Position numbers and translations under genes: made by a program. The notes beneath the pieces were generated by a model. It saw only the letters and a program-made list of their open reading frames with translations, searched no databases and was not told the DNA's origin. 64,000 nt of DNA from Aptenodytes patagonicus (taxonomy: Eukaryota > Chordata > Aves > Sphenisciformes > Spheniscidae), in NCBI RefSeq assembly GCF_965638725.1, contig NC_134949.1:51798151-51862150 (forward strand), read 5' to 3'. Shown piece by piece: positions 1 to 26,900 of this stretch; the first letter of the stretch is position 1, and each line of letters opens with the position of its first letter.

Positions 1-559
1 ATTGCTCTACCCAGGTTTGTGCCCATAGGGCATGCATAGATGAGTGTTAGTAATGAAGCTCTTCAGCAGCGCTGGGGCAAACTTTGTTATTAAGGTCAAA
101 TAATCTATCAAGATGAAAATGTTGAAAGAGTCCTTTCCACTCAGCAGCAGTACGCTGCTCAGTGCGGCTCAAATTGCTTTTCAGCAATTCAGTGCTTTTG
201 TTGACTTAAAGTAAATTAAACATTATCCTTTTTTAATTAACTAGGTTAGGCGATCTCAGTAAGTGCTACTTCCTACTAACTTAAAGACTAGAACTAGTTT
301 AAAGCAATTAAGCTAAACCCCCCACCTTTAACTAGTGAATTAATACGGAATTTGATTTAATAAGGAAGCAACTGGGGGTTAAGTGACCCAGTCAGGTGGG
401 GATGAGAAGGAAGAGAAGCCAGCATAGAGCCAGCAGCGCAGCCACTGGGGTGGCTATTAGGGAGCGAAGTAGGTTTTTTCTTCTTGACAGGCAATTGCAA
501 CCATATAATATATTCAAACCCCTTCTTAGTTGTCTTTAACGATGATTTTTAGAAGTCAG
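1..559. other. Intergenic DNA, nothing recognised
   Basis: AT-rich single-copy-looking sequence downstream of the NDUFA12 3' end. I see no open frame with recognisable protein similarity, no RNA gene and no clear repeat. Confidence 0.6.
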
Positions 560-1347
560 TGTATTGGGTGTAATTGTCAAGGTGCTGGCAGCGGGGGACT
601 GCAGGGGCGGCCTCTGTGAGGAGAGGCCGCAGCTGTGCCGTGCTGGACGCAGCTGGTTCCGGCTGGCTCCAACCGACCCACCACAGGGCACAGCTGAGCC
701 CAGCAGCCAGGATGGTGGAGCCTCTGGGAAAGATTATTTAAGAAAGGACAAAAACATTGCACAGGCAGAGGAGGAGGGGAAAAGAAGTGTGCAGCAGCCA
801 TGCGAACACCAAGGTGAGCAGGAGGGCGAGGAGGCGCTCCAGGCACCAGAGCAGAGACTCCTTCACAGCCCCAGGAGGAGCCCACACCAGACCAGGCAGG
901 TATTTCCCGACAGGAACCGCAGCCCGTGGAGAGCCCATGCTGGAGCAGGTTTATCCCAACGGACTGCAGCCCATGGAGAGGACCCGTGCTGGAGCAGGGG
1001 GAACGCATGAGGAAGGAGCAGCAGAGAGGAACTGTTATGGACTGCCCACCACCCCCATTCCCCAGCACTGCTGCAGGGCAGAGGTAGAGGAGTCAGGAGT
1101 GAGGGTGTGAAGTTGAGCCTGCGAAGAAGGGTGGGGAGGGAAGGTGGTGCTTTACATTTTTTTGCCTTTGTTTCTCACTATGCAAATCTATTTTAGTTGG
1201 CAATAAATTAAAGTCAAGTTTCTTTTGCCCATGATGGTAACTGGCAAGCAGTCTCCCCATCTTTCTCTCAACCCATAAGCTTTCTATTTTCTCCCCCATC
1301 CAGTTGAGGTGGTGGAGTGAGTGAGGGGCTGGGTGGGCATCCTACCA
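560..1347 (+). mobile_element. Avian ERV LTR fragment with internal minisatellite units
   Basis: This GC-rich block in AT-rich surroundings has the composition and landmark order of a common avian ERV LTR. There is a TATA-like ATTTAAG motif near 735, two imperfect 47-bp units starting at 919 and 966 (each with a CAGCCC-TGGAGAG core and a TGCTGGAGCAGG core), a polyadenylation signal AATAAA at 1202-1207, and a 3' tail with the TTTTGCCCATGA and GAGTGAGTGAGGGGCTGGGTGGGCA segments seen in such LTRs. The fragment lacks a clear TG start and CA end and has no flanking internal region, so I read it as a decayed solo LTR. Open frames of 148 and 163 codons on the two strands lie inside it and are not genes. 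Family assignment is from memory of avian LTRs; the boundaries are approximate. Confidence 0.75.
919..1010 (+). repeat. Two imperfect 47-bp tandem units inside the LTR
   Basis: Unit 1 starts at 919 and unit 2 at 966. Both carry GCAGCCC, then a TGGAGAG run, then TGCTGGAGCAGG. Related LTRs in other birds carry a longer array of such units, so this copy may be contracted (inference). Confidence 0.65.
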
Positions 1348-2198
1348 CTGTCAGTTATCTACAGACTCAGTCATCAGGCACAGGAAGCCTTGTGGAGTCA
1401 GCAGCTCTGCTAAAAAATATAAGCAGGCTGGAATAAGAATCAACCAACTGCAAGATGCAGAAAAAAGCCACAGCCCCAGTCAACTCTCTTTCAAATGTGA
1501 GCTTGCAAACTTCATATTTTTGAGAATAGGTTCTGGGACATTTTACTTCTCTACCTCCCAAACAAGCGTGTGCTCTCAAACTTCCAAAGACCTTTAAGGT
1601 CTTGTCACAACAGGGCAAACAGCCCATCCCAAACCCTTGTGAGAACATCTTCTAATGAATCTCAATAACACAGAAGCAACAAAAAAGATTTTTGTAACAG
1701 GGGGCCCTCTGCTTATGGCTGAGATGTCATTTGATTACTGTATCCTTACAAGTTTTATATATCATACCATATTGTAATACAGCAATGCACGCATACTCAT
1801 GCACAAAGAATTTATGAATAAAAACTATAATCCTTGATTGACCTTGTTATTCTAACTTGTCTTATAAATAAAGAGATGGCTTCCTAGAATAGTACATTAT
1901 TTGCCATGCAGAGACTATAATAGGATAATGTTAAAGAAGAGAATCCTGTATTTCAGATTTATATTTGTATTCTGTTGAATGGTACAAATGTGAGAAGTGA
2001 CTGTCGCAGGAATGGTTATCATGCTAAAAAGAGTTTGAGAGTTGCTTACGTGAAGAGCCACTGACAGTATGACAAAAAGCCCAATGTCTTGATGAGATTA
2101 AGATTTGTCATGTATTCTGTCCTCTACCTCTTCCCAATGTTTTCTCACTTGTTTTCCCCCCAATTCAATAAACTAAACTACAGCTGTTATAGGAGGCT
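1348..2198. other. Intergenic DNA downstream of NDUFA12
   Basis: AT-rich sequence between the LTR fragment and the NDUFA12 poly(A) signal. No gene, RNA or recognised repeat is seen. Confidence 0.55.
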
Positions 2199-2204
2199 TT
2201 TATT
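2199..2204 (-). terminator. NDUFA12: Candidate NDUFA12 polyadenylation signal (AATAAA)
   Basis: The plus strand reads TTTATT, so the minus strand reads AATAAA, about 73 nt after the stop codon at 2277. This would give a short 3' UTR, which suits a small housekeeping transcript. It is the first canonical hexamer after the stop. Confidence 0.65.
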
Positions 2205-2276
2205 TTGAACAAAATCAGTGAAAATACAATTTATGCTGAAAGCCAAAGCTGAGGCAAGTCACTTTTTTTTTTGTTG

Positions 2277-18281
<16,005 letters not shown>

Positions 18282-18620
18282 CTTGGGGCGGCACCGCTCG
18301 CTCCCGGCGCCGCCGCCGTTCCGCCCCAGGCCGCCCCGCCCCGCCTCTCGCCCCCTTGCCGCGGCCCGGCCCCCTCGCCGGAGCAGCACCGCCTCCTCCG
18401 CCCGAGCGACAGCGGGAAGGCTGAGGCGCTGGGTCGCCGTCCGCCATTTGCTTGGTGGTTTCCCAAACCCGCCGGCGGGACGGGACGTGGCTGCGGGTGG
18501 CTGCCCGAGCCGCGGAGGCTGGGCCGACTGGACGCGGCCTCTGGGGCCGCCCAGGCCTGCGTCCGGCTTGGAGCAGGCCCGCTGTGCCTCTCCCTGGCCT
18601 GCCCCTGAGAATGGGCAAGG

Positions 18621-19426
18621 AGGGATATTTACTGCCCTCTGGGCAGCTCGGTGCTGCCCTGCCCAGCTGCCGAGTACGTTACTCATACTGCCTCACAAGC
18701 AGCTCTTCAGGCTTCCCCTCCTGCTCCGTGATCTGCTCTGATGAGGAATATGGCTCCGTCGTCCTGGTTAACTCTCCTGCAAACAGTTGTAGGCTGCAAT
18801 TGGATGCCCCTGACCACCTCTTCACCAGGCTATAGGTGCAGAACTCCCTCAAAACTCATCTTCACAAATGCACATATCCCTGGCTGTTGACCATTACGAC
18901 AACCTTCTGCTGGAGCAGGATCTCAATACCCTGCTTGAACAGGACCCTGGTATCCCAGGTGCTGCCTCACCAGCCAAGGAGATGATAATTTCCCTGGACT
19001 GGCAGACCACGCTTCTCCCAGTACAGCGAGTATGTGGTTTGCTTTGTTTGTGATAACAGAACAACTAACCAGAAACATAGCCGTTAGTGGGATCCTTCTT
19101 CTGGCCTTTGTTAAGGTTGCTGAAGGGTACCTTCTCATGAAGGTACAGGGGTTTGGGCTTCCAATCTGCATAGTCTAGATCTATAAAAAGAGCATTTCCT
19201 ACTGCTCACGTGTGAAGATCAGCAAGAGACAAAGAACTTCAGGATAAGGAAAAAACCCCTTTTTAATAGAAATGTCTACTGTCTATCCCTTATTTCACAC
19301 AGGTCACAAGACCTGTGATGAGAAAAGAGTTACCAAGACTGGCAGTGAGGAGTCCAGGATTGCCTAGATCAAAAATTAGGAGATAGGGGAGGTGACATCT
19401 CACCCCATGCAGACTGTGGGTGATGG
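18621..19426. other. Intergenic DNA 5' of NDUFA12
   Basis: Moderately GC-rich shoulder of the CpG island that grades into a possible decayed CR1 (18895-19060). No gene is recognised. Confidence 0.5.
18895..19060 (-). mobile_element. Possible decayed CR1 LINE fragment
   Basis: The plus strand contains CCCAGGTGCTGCCTCACCAG followed by AATTTCCCTGGACTGGCAGACCACGC. This resembles the reverse complement of the CR1 segment read as ACTCCAGGTG.GGCCTCACCAG...CTTCCCT..CTGCTGGCCACGC. The resemblance is partial. Confidence 0.4.
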
Positions 19427-19431
19427 TCAGA
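19427..19431. repeat. Target-site duplication, left copy (TCAGA)
   Basis: TCAGA directly precedes the LTR terminus TGTTGTGG at 19432. The same five bases follow the other proviral end at 23977-23981. Five bp is the expected duplication length for ERVL-class insertions. Confidence 0.85.
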
Positions 19432-19996
19432 TGTTGTGGTTTAACCTCAGTCAGCAACTGAGTATCACACAGCCGCTCACTCACTCCTCCCCCTCCCCCC
19501 CCCCCGGCGGGATGAGGGAGAGAATTGGAAGAGTGGAGGTGAGAAAAAACTCATGGGTTGAGATAAAAACAGTTTAATAATAGAAATAAAATAATAATAG
19601 CAATATAATAATAATAATAATACACAAACCAAGTGATGCACAATGCAATTGCTCACCACCCGCCGACCGATGCCCAGCCAGTCCCTGAGCAGCGGCCCCC
19701 CGGCCAACTCCCCCCAGTTTATGTACTGAGCATGATGTCACATGGTATGGAATGTCCCTTTGGCCAGTTTGGGTCAGCTGTCCTGGCTGTGCCCCCTCCC
19801 AGCTTCTTGTGCACCTCCAGCCTTCTCAGTCGGTAGAGCATGGGGAGCTGAAAAGTCCTTGACTGGTGTAAGCACTACCTAGCAACAACAAAAACATTGG
19901 TGTGTTATCAACTTTGTTCTCATCCTAAATCCAAAATATAGCATTGTACCAGCTACTAGGAAGGAAATTAACTCTATCCCTGCCGAAACCAGGACA
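19432..19996 (-). mobile_element. 3' LTR of the ERVL-like provirus (LTR copy B, 565 bp)
   Basis: Read on the minus strand it starts TGTCCTGGTTTCGGC and ends AAACCACAACA, the TG..CA termini of retroviral LTRs. It includes a TATA-like ACATAAAC, an ATTAAA polyadenylation signal followed by a T-rich run, an ATA-rich trinucleotide tract (plus 19606-19622) and a long G tract near the end. Four more copies of this LTR family occur in the window. Confidence 0.9.
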
Positions 19997-20086
19997 ATAT
20001 CCACCCCTTATTCTATACCATCTACGTCATGCGCAAGTCTCATATTTTCCAGTACATTTCCATTAATCACCGCCCCTTTTCCTGGG

Positions 20087-20116
20087 TTTATATATATATA
20101 TACACACACACACAGA
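20087..20116. repeat. TA/CA dinucleotide microsatellite inside the provirus
   Basis: A TATATATA run followed by an ACACACAC run, in the 3' non-coding internal part of the ERV. Confidence 0.85.
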
Positions 20117-20399
20117 GATATCACTCCCTTAGTCTATGGGCCGTCCCTCTAAAATGTTCGGTGAGTTCATTTAGTCCATGACTTCGGGCTCCACCTGTCG
20201 TAATAATCTTCCAGGGCAGGAAAGATGGAGATGGTATGTGGTGTTGGATTGTTTCATGTTGAAGTCAGTTCTGGTACCATCATCACTGTGCTTTGCTTGG
20301 TTTCATCAAAGTTATTCTTCATTAATCTGGGTGATTCTTACTGTAGTACCATTAGTATGGCATATAATATTATGTAGCACTTAACATCACATAATTCAG

Positions 20400-23300
20400 A
20401 TCATTGGCTATTCTCACCCAAAATCAAATCCCCTTGAGGTACACATCAGACTTCCCCATCCTTCTGCATTATCCACCAAGTGCACCCAGGTCCTTGAGCA
20501 AAAGCAATCCCATGGATGGGTTTGCCTTTGCCCAAGGCAGGAATAACCCAAACTGTTTTCCCCAGCATATTTTTTATGTGCACTGCAGGGACTTTATTCC
20601 CATCTACAGTACGTAAAAGTTCTGACTGGGCAGGGCCAGCTCGATTGGCAGATCCCCTCGTGTTGACTAACCAGGTGGCCTTTGCTAAATGTGTATCCCA
20701 ATGTTTGAACGTCCCACCACCCATTGCTCTCAGTGTAGTCTTTAACAGCCCATTGTATCGTTCAATTTTCCCAGAGGCTGGTGCATGACAGGGGATGTGA
20801 TATACCCACTCAATGCCGTGCTCTTTGGCCCAGGTGTCTATGAGGTTGTTCGGAAATGAGTCCCGTTGTCTGACTCAATTCTTTCTGGGGTGCCATGTTG
20901 CCATAGGACTTGCTTTTCAAGGCCCAGGATAGTGTTCCGGGCAGTGGCATGGGGCACGGGATGTGTTTCCAGCCATCCGGTGGTTGCCTCCACCATTGTA
21001 AGCACGTGGCGCTTGCCTTGGCAGGTTTGTGGGAGCGTGATATAATTGATCTGCCAGGCCTCCCCATATTTATATTTCAGCCATCGTCCTCCATACCAAA
21101 GAGGCTTTAACCGCTTGGCTTGCTTGATTGCAGCGCATGTTTCGCATTCATGGATAACCTGTGCAATAGTGTCCATGGTGAAGTCCACCCCTCGATCACG
21201 AGCCCATCTGTATGTTGCATCTCTTCCTTGGTGACCTGAGGTGTCATGGGCCCACTGAGCTAGAAATAATTCACCCTTCTGTTGCCAGTCCAGATCCACC
21301 TGAGCCACTTCAATCTTAGCAGCCTGATCCACCTGCTGGTTATTTTGATGTTCTTCAGTGGCCCGACTCTTGGGTACGTGAGCATCTACGTGACGGACTT
21401 TTTTACAACCAGGTTCCCCACCAGGGCACCAGTATCTTGCCACAATGCGGCAGCCCAGATGGGTTTGCCTCTGCGCTGCCAATTGCTCCGCTTCCATTGC
21501 TGTAACCACCCCCACAGGGCATTTGCCACCACCCATGAGTCAGTATAGAGACAGAGCACTGGCCACTTTTCTCCATCAGCAATGTCTAAAGCCAGCTGGA
21601 TGGCCTTTACTTCTGCAAATTGGCTCGATTCACCTTCTCCTTCAGCAGTTCCTACAACTTGTCGCACAGGACTCCATACAGCAGCTTTCCACCTCCGATG
21701 CTTTCCCACAGTACGACAGGACCCATCAGTGAACAGGGCATATTGCTTCTCATTTTCTAGTAGTTTATTATACATTGGAGCCTCCTCAGCACGCGTCACC
21801 TCCTCCTCTGGTGACATTCCAAAATCTCTGCCCTCTGGCCAATCCATGATCACTTCCAGGATTCCTGGGCGACTGGGGTTTCCTATTCGAGCCCGTTGTG
21901 TGATCAGTGCGACCCACTTACTCCACGTAGCATCAGTTGCATGATGTGTACAGGGGACCCTCCCTCTGAACAACCAAGCCCAGCACTGGCAGTCGGGGTG
22001 CCAGGAGGAGCTGTGCTTCAGTGCCGATCACTTCTGAAGCAGCTCGAACCCCTTCATATGCTGCCAATATCTCTTTTTCAGTTGGAGTATAGCGGGCCTC
22101 GGATCCTCTGTATCCCCGGCTCCAAAACCCTAGGGGTCGACCTCGAGTCTCCCCAGGTACTTTCTGCCAGAGGCTCCAGGTAGGGCCGTTCTCCCCGGCT
22201 GCGGTGTAGAGCACATTTTTTACATCTTGCCCTGCCCAGACTGGCCCCAGGGCTACTGCATGAACTATCTCCTCTTTAATTTGTTCAAAAGCTTGTCGTT
22301 GCTCAGGGCCCCATTTGAAATCGTTCTTCTTCCGGGTCACTCGATAGAGAGGGTTTACAATCAGACTGTAATTTGGAACATGCATTCTCCAAAAACCCAC
22401 GATGCCTAAGAAAGCTTGTGTTTCCTTTTTGCTAGTTGGTGGGGACATGGCTGTTATTTTGTTGATCACATCCATTGGGATCTGATGATGTCCATCTTGC
22501 CATTTTATTCCTAAAAACTGGATCTCCTGTGCAGGTCCCTTGACCTTACTTTGTTTTATGGCAAACCTGGCCTTCAGCAGGATTTGGACTATTTCCTTCC
22601 CTTTTTCAAAAACTTCTCCTGCTGTGTTGCCCCACACGATGATGTCATCAATGTATTGTAGGTGTTCCGGAGCCTCACCCTGTTCCAGTGCAGTCTGGAT
22701 CAGTCCATGGCAAATGGTAGGGCTGTGTTTCCACCCCTGGGGCAGTCGGTTCCAGGTGTACTGGACGCCCCTCCAAGTGAAAGCAAACTGTGGCCTGCAC
22801 TCCGCTGCCAAAGGGATTGAGAAAAACGCATTAGCAATATCAACTGTGGCATACCACTTGGCTGCCTTTGACTCCAGTTCGTATTGAAGTTCTAGCATGT
22901 CCGGCACAGCAGCACTCAGCAGTGGCGTGACTTCATTTAGGCCACGATAGTCTACTGTTAGTCTCCACTCTCCATTAGACTTCCGCACTGGCCATATGGG
23001 ACTGTTAAAGGGTGAGTGAGTCTTGCTGATCACTCCTTGGCTCTCCAGTCGACGAATCAGCTCATGGATGGGAATCAGGGAGTCTCGGTTGGTGCGATAT
23101 TGCTGCCGGTGCACCGTGGTGGTAGCGATTGGCACCTGTTGGTCTTCGACCTTCAGCAACCCCACAACAGAAGGGTCCTCCAAGAGACCAGGCAAGGTAG
23201 ACAGCTGTTTAATTTCTTCCGTCTCCAAGGCAGCTATACCAAAAGCCCACCGGTACCCTTTTGGGTCCTTGAAATACCCTCTCCTGAGGTAGTCTATGCC

Positions 23301-23534
23301 AAGGATGCACGGAGCCTCTGGGCCAGTCACAATGGGGTGCTTTTGCCACTCATTCCCAGTTAGACTCACTTTGGCTTCCAATACAGTTAGCTGTTGGGAT
23401 CCCCCCATCACCCCAGAAATACAGATGGGTTCTGCCCCTATATAGCTTGATGGCATTAAGGTACACTGTGCACCGGTATCTACTAGAGCCTTATACTCCT
23501 GTGGGTCCAATGTGCCAGGCCACCGAATCCACAC
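20400..23534 (-). pseudogene. pol: ERVL-like pol (protease, RT, RNase H, integrase), broken
   Basis: The first frame (23534-21933, 533 codons) holds the aspartic protease motif DTGAQ near residue 19 and reverse transcriptase with VDIANAF near 231, LPQGWKHSP near 264 and the catalytic YIDD box near 294-297, then the connection domain. A frameshift near 21975 moves to the RNase H frame (FTDGS, LYTDS). Another near 21400, at a run of A's on the minus strand, moves to the integrase frame, with an HHCC-type zinc region and the catalytic core. A third near 20850 follows the second catalytic motif SDNGTHF. The C-terminal frame (20724-20446) ends at a TGA with coding-like sequence continuing for some 15 codons. 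The first integrase catalytic site reads WQINYI, where Asp is expected. No env frame follows. Not functional as it stands. Confidence 0.85.
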
Positions 23535-23588
23535 AGTCCAGTAAACCTGGTTGTCCCTTTCCTCCCCCTGGCTGGAGGCAGGGCCCCT

Positions 23589-23918
23589 CTAGTCCTGGTC
23601 ATAGTATTCGTTTCTCTTTTCTTGTAAACATGAGTCAGAAGTCCCTTCATTAAGATCAGAAGTAAGATCAGCCCTTCTACTCTGTCTGGGGAACTGCCCG
23701 CTGGAAACTGGAGCAGCGATTTTCCTGGAAGAACACCCTTCTGTGATTGTTTTCCCTTGCAACTCGCGTACCCGTGCCTCTAGGGCTGAGGTAGGTTTTC
23801 CATCCCACTTCCTCATGTCCTCTCCGTGGTCACGCAGGTAAAACCATAGGGTGCCCTGTGGTGTGTACCCTTTATACTCTCTCTCTTGAGCAAAAGAATG
23901 CTGACTCCTAATAGCCAA
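23589..23918 (-). pseudogene. gag: ERVL-like gag C-terminal remnant
   Basis: An open frame of about 110 codons in the same frame as pro-pol. It ends at a TAG (23591-23589) placed 19 codons before the GTG that opens the pro frame, with no other stop between. The upstream two-thirds or more of gag is deleted together with most of the 5' LTR. The gag identity is inferred from position; I see no zinc-knuckle CCHC motif in the remaining part. Confidence 0.6.
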
Positions 23919-23950
23919 GATACTGGTCCGTACAGGTATGTACTCTGTAT

Positions 23951-23976
23951 AACTCTATCCCTGCCGAAACCAGACA
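23951..23976 (-). mobile_element. Residual 26 bp of the 5' LTR
   Basis: The minus strand reads TGTCTGGTTTCGGCAGGGAT followed by AGAGTT, the first bases of the LTR (one C fewer than in the 3' LTR). It then jumps directly to gag-region sequence. It marks the original outer edge of the provirus. Confidence 0.85.
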
Positions 23977-23981
23977 TCAGA
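23977..23981. repeat. Target-site duplication, right copy (TCAGA)
   Basis: Identical to 19427-19431 across the 4.5-kb insert. Confidence 0.85.
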
Positions 23982-26900
23982 GAAGAGCTTAACAGTCTTG
24001 CCTCTCCCTGGCTTTTCCCAACTCTGGCAGTCCACTAAGGAATGTGTATCTCTTGGCTCATCCACCTCTCCACCCTGCCATCTCTGTCTTGTCCCACTGC
24101 CTTCTCCTGGTTCTGCACCAGCAGGAGGAAGTATTTTTGATCGCCCTGCTATGGACATTGGGAGTACTTTACTGCTGTCGCTGCAAGGCTGGTCTGGCAA
24201 GGTGCAGAAACTACTTCACTGACCTTCACAAGGCTAGAGCTACACAGGTCAGCCAAAAATACATTCACGGTACCTTGTCAGAGGACTTGGAAAAGCACCC
24301 GGTAAACACATCATCAGTGCTGCAACCAGCACTGGCGAATCAGCAGAGCCCGGCTGTCAGTCAGCATGGAGAGGCCAAGCTGCTGGGTGCTGCCACCATC
24401 GGAACTGGGGATTTAGGAAGGGGCAAAGCAGGAGTCAAAGGGAAAAATGAAGTAGGTGGTGTTAAACCTGAAAGGAAAATGAGACTGGGAAAAAAGTCTG
24501 TCAGCCAAGTTCACAGTGTGGAAATATAATACCCATTTCAACGTAAAGTCTAGCGGTCTTAAGTTTCCCATTCAAATTTTTTTAATTTGAACACAAGTGA
24601 TTTTGTGTTCAAACACAAAACACAGGCCCTGCTGATTCAGTGCTCTGTCCTCTAACCACAGCATGTTTCATGCTAAGTCTCAGTCTTCAGTACACTTGTG
24701 GCAGGGTATTTGCATTTTCACAATCAAAACTCTTAGAAAATTTATTAAATATATTAAAATACACTCAGATAATTGTACATTAGCAGGCAGAAAAACAGGG
24801 AGGAACATTTACAGTCAGAATTCACTCGTTTTGTTGTCTGTAACTTCATACATGGAAAACATTATTTTGATATAAACTACTGATGATGAGTGTAAAATAT
24901 GAAAGAAATGTAGTTTAAATTAGGTCAACCAACTTTTGAAGCATTGGATAGGTTCAACTCTTGAACCAATTTCTAAGCCTATTCCTGATTCATGGAACTG
25001 GGATAATTTTCATTGACTGAGAGTATAATTCCATGAGCATTTTCTCTCCTGGCAGTGAAATAACATTGGTTGTGGTTTTTTTTCCCAAGGGTTAAAATGA
25101 TCTGGATCACTTCACTGATCCATGTGGCACCATGGTTCTTAGACTGAGACCGCTGTGGAGGATAGGGCATTGTGACACAAAGCTGGAAGAAGGGATCAAC
25201 TTCTTATGTGACTTTGATCCTACAGAAGATTTTGTGGAAATACATTCTTAGTAGCAGAAACATTTTACAGTGTCTTTGAATGACATTTTGATTGTTCTTT
25301 GTACTGCTTTTCTCCATTAATTGCGTCAAGTGAGATCTCCACTGAGAATTTCATTAGCTTGTAACTGCTCAAGTTCCATCACATCTACTTAAACTGCTTT
25401 TGTTAATGTGTTTGGTCACTGACCGTAAAAAAAGAATCTTACTACTGTGTTCAAAATTCTCCCTGAACTTGGTGCAAATGTCTCGGTCAAATACAGTGGA
25501 GTGCAAATGCAAGTATAGCATCTTCCTAAGAATTTATTTGGGCATCTCTGGGAGACAGCATCGAAATGCTGTTTCGTCACTCAAGTAACTTGTAAAACTC
25601 ATGCACCCATAAGAAATTTTTCATTCCCAGTTTTTCAAATTTAAGACTCTGTTAGATGTTGCTTTTGTTCCCCAAAAGTTAGTACACTGAACCTCACTGC
25701 CTCAAAAACTCCTGCTAAACACATTTAATGCTGCCTTGTTTTTCTCCTCTGGTCCAAGTAAATGGCACAGAATTACTGACAGAACTCTTTTTTCAGGCCT
25801 AAAAAAACCTCTCTCAAGTCTGAACACGAGTTAGTTGCTTCTTTTCTAATACAGATTCAGAGTGTAACAAACAAGAACATATTTTTCAAAGATAAACAAA
25901 TCAATTTCCTGAATGACTCAAAGGATGACATGCAACTTCCCTTAACTTTGATAGCACACAACAGTCTCACTGATTGCTACATATTTTAGTTTTTCTTTAA
26001 AGAGCTTTATTCAGTGATACAACTGATCTTGAAAAACCTGAGTTCATATATTCTCAGTAAGTGCAAAAATCAACTGATCTACAGAGTAATTTAGTATTTA
26101 CATTTTACCTTAGAAGAACTATTTTTGTTATGTTTGTCTGTTCCACTGCCATTCCATCTATTCTTAGTATGGAAAGTCACGTAAATTTATTCTGCAATGG
26201 TTCACAACTGTGGAACATACACTTGCAACATTAATTGGAATTCCTTTTCTTAATTAAACTAAGAAACAAATCCCACAGAAGAGAGACTAACAAATAACAC
26301 CAAGCTATGTAGACTGTGAAAATGCTATCACTTCCTGCCCCATCCTTCTACAATTGCGAAGTTTCAGAAGCAAAGTCCAATCCACAGCACAAGTCTCCAC
26401 AGTTCAGTGTCCCATAATACTCAAGTCCAGCCTCTGACCATAGTTTCTCTCCCTCCAGTCTAAACAATGCAATCTCTAATGCTTTCACTAATGGATTTTT
26501 TAGCCAGTCCTATAATCCATATTACTTCCCAAAAGCACAATGAAGAAGTTTTTGTCACTTGGGTTCAATTGCTTTAAAAGGTTAGAAGGTAAATTCATAG
26601 CCTGGAACTAAAGTGTAATGTTACTAAAAAATGTACATATTTTATAATTTTTTAAAAACATTCAAATATGTATATACCTCTGTGACAACAGTAAAACACT
26701 CAAAACCCCCAGAATAATAAATTTACTGGCACTTTTAGAAAACACCTGCCACTTCGTGGGAGCTGTTCAGGTTATGTCTCCAGCAGTAACTCTGCCTTCA
26801 TCTTCCATTTCCCAATGGCAAAATTCCACTGGTTACAGGGTGAAAGAAAAACTCATTTTGCAGTTGTTCCTCAGCTAGCCTTCATTAGCCAAAGTATGTG

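Larger units (their letters stand above)
19432..23976 (-). mobile_element. Internally deleted ERVL-like endogenous retrovirus
   Basis: A minus-strand provirus about 4.5 kb long. In transcription order it shows a 26-bp remnant of the 5' LTR, a gag 3' remnant, an amber stop, pro-RT-RNase H-integrase, a short 3' non-coding part with a purine-rich tract, and a full 3' LTR. There is no env and no room for one, which with the pol type suggests the ERVL (class III) group. Both ends carry the same 5-bp flank TCAGA, so this is one insertion later deleted inside, not a recombined pair. The primer-binding site and most of gag are gone. Pol has three frameshifts and a stop, so the copy is defective. Confidence 0.85.

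Noticed and set aside
564-1110. Frames of 117-163 codons near the left end as possible genes
   Set aside because: They lie wholly inside an LTR fragment with a poly(A) signal and minisatellite units.
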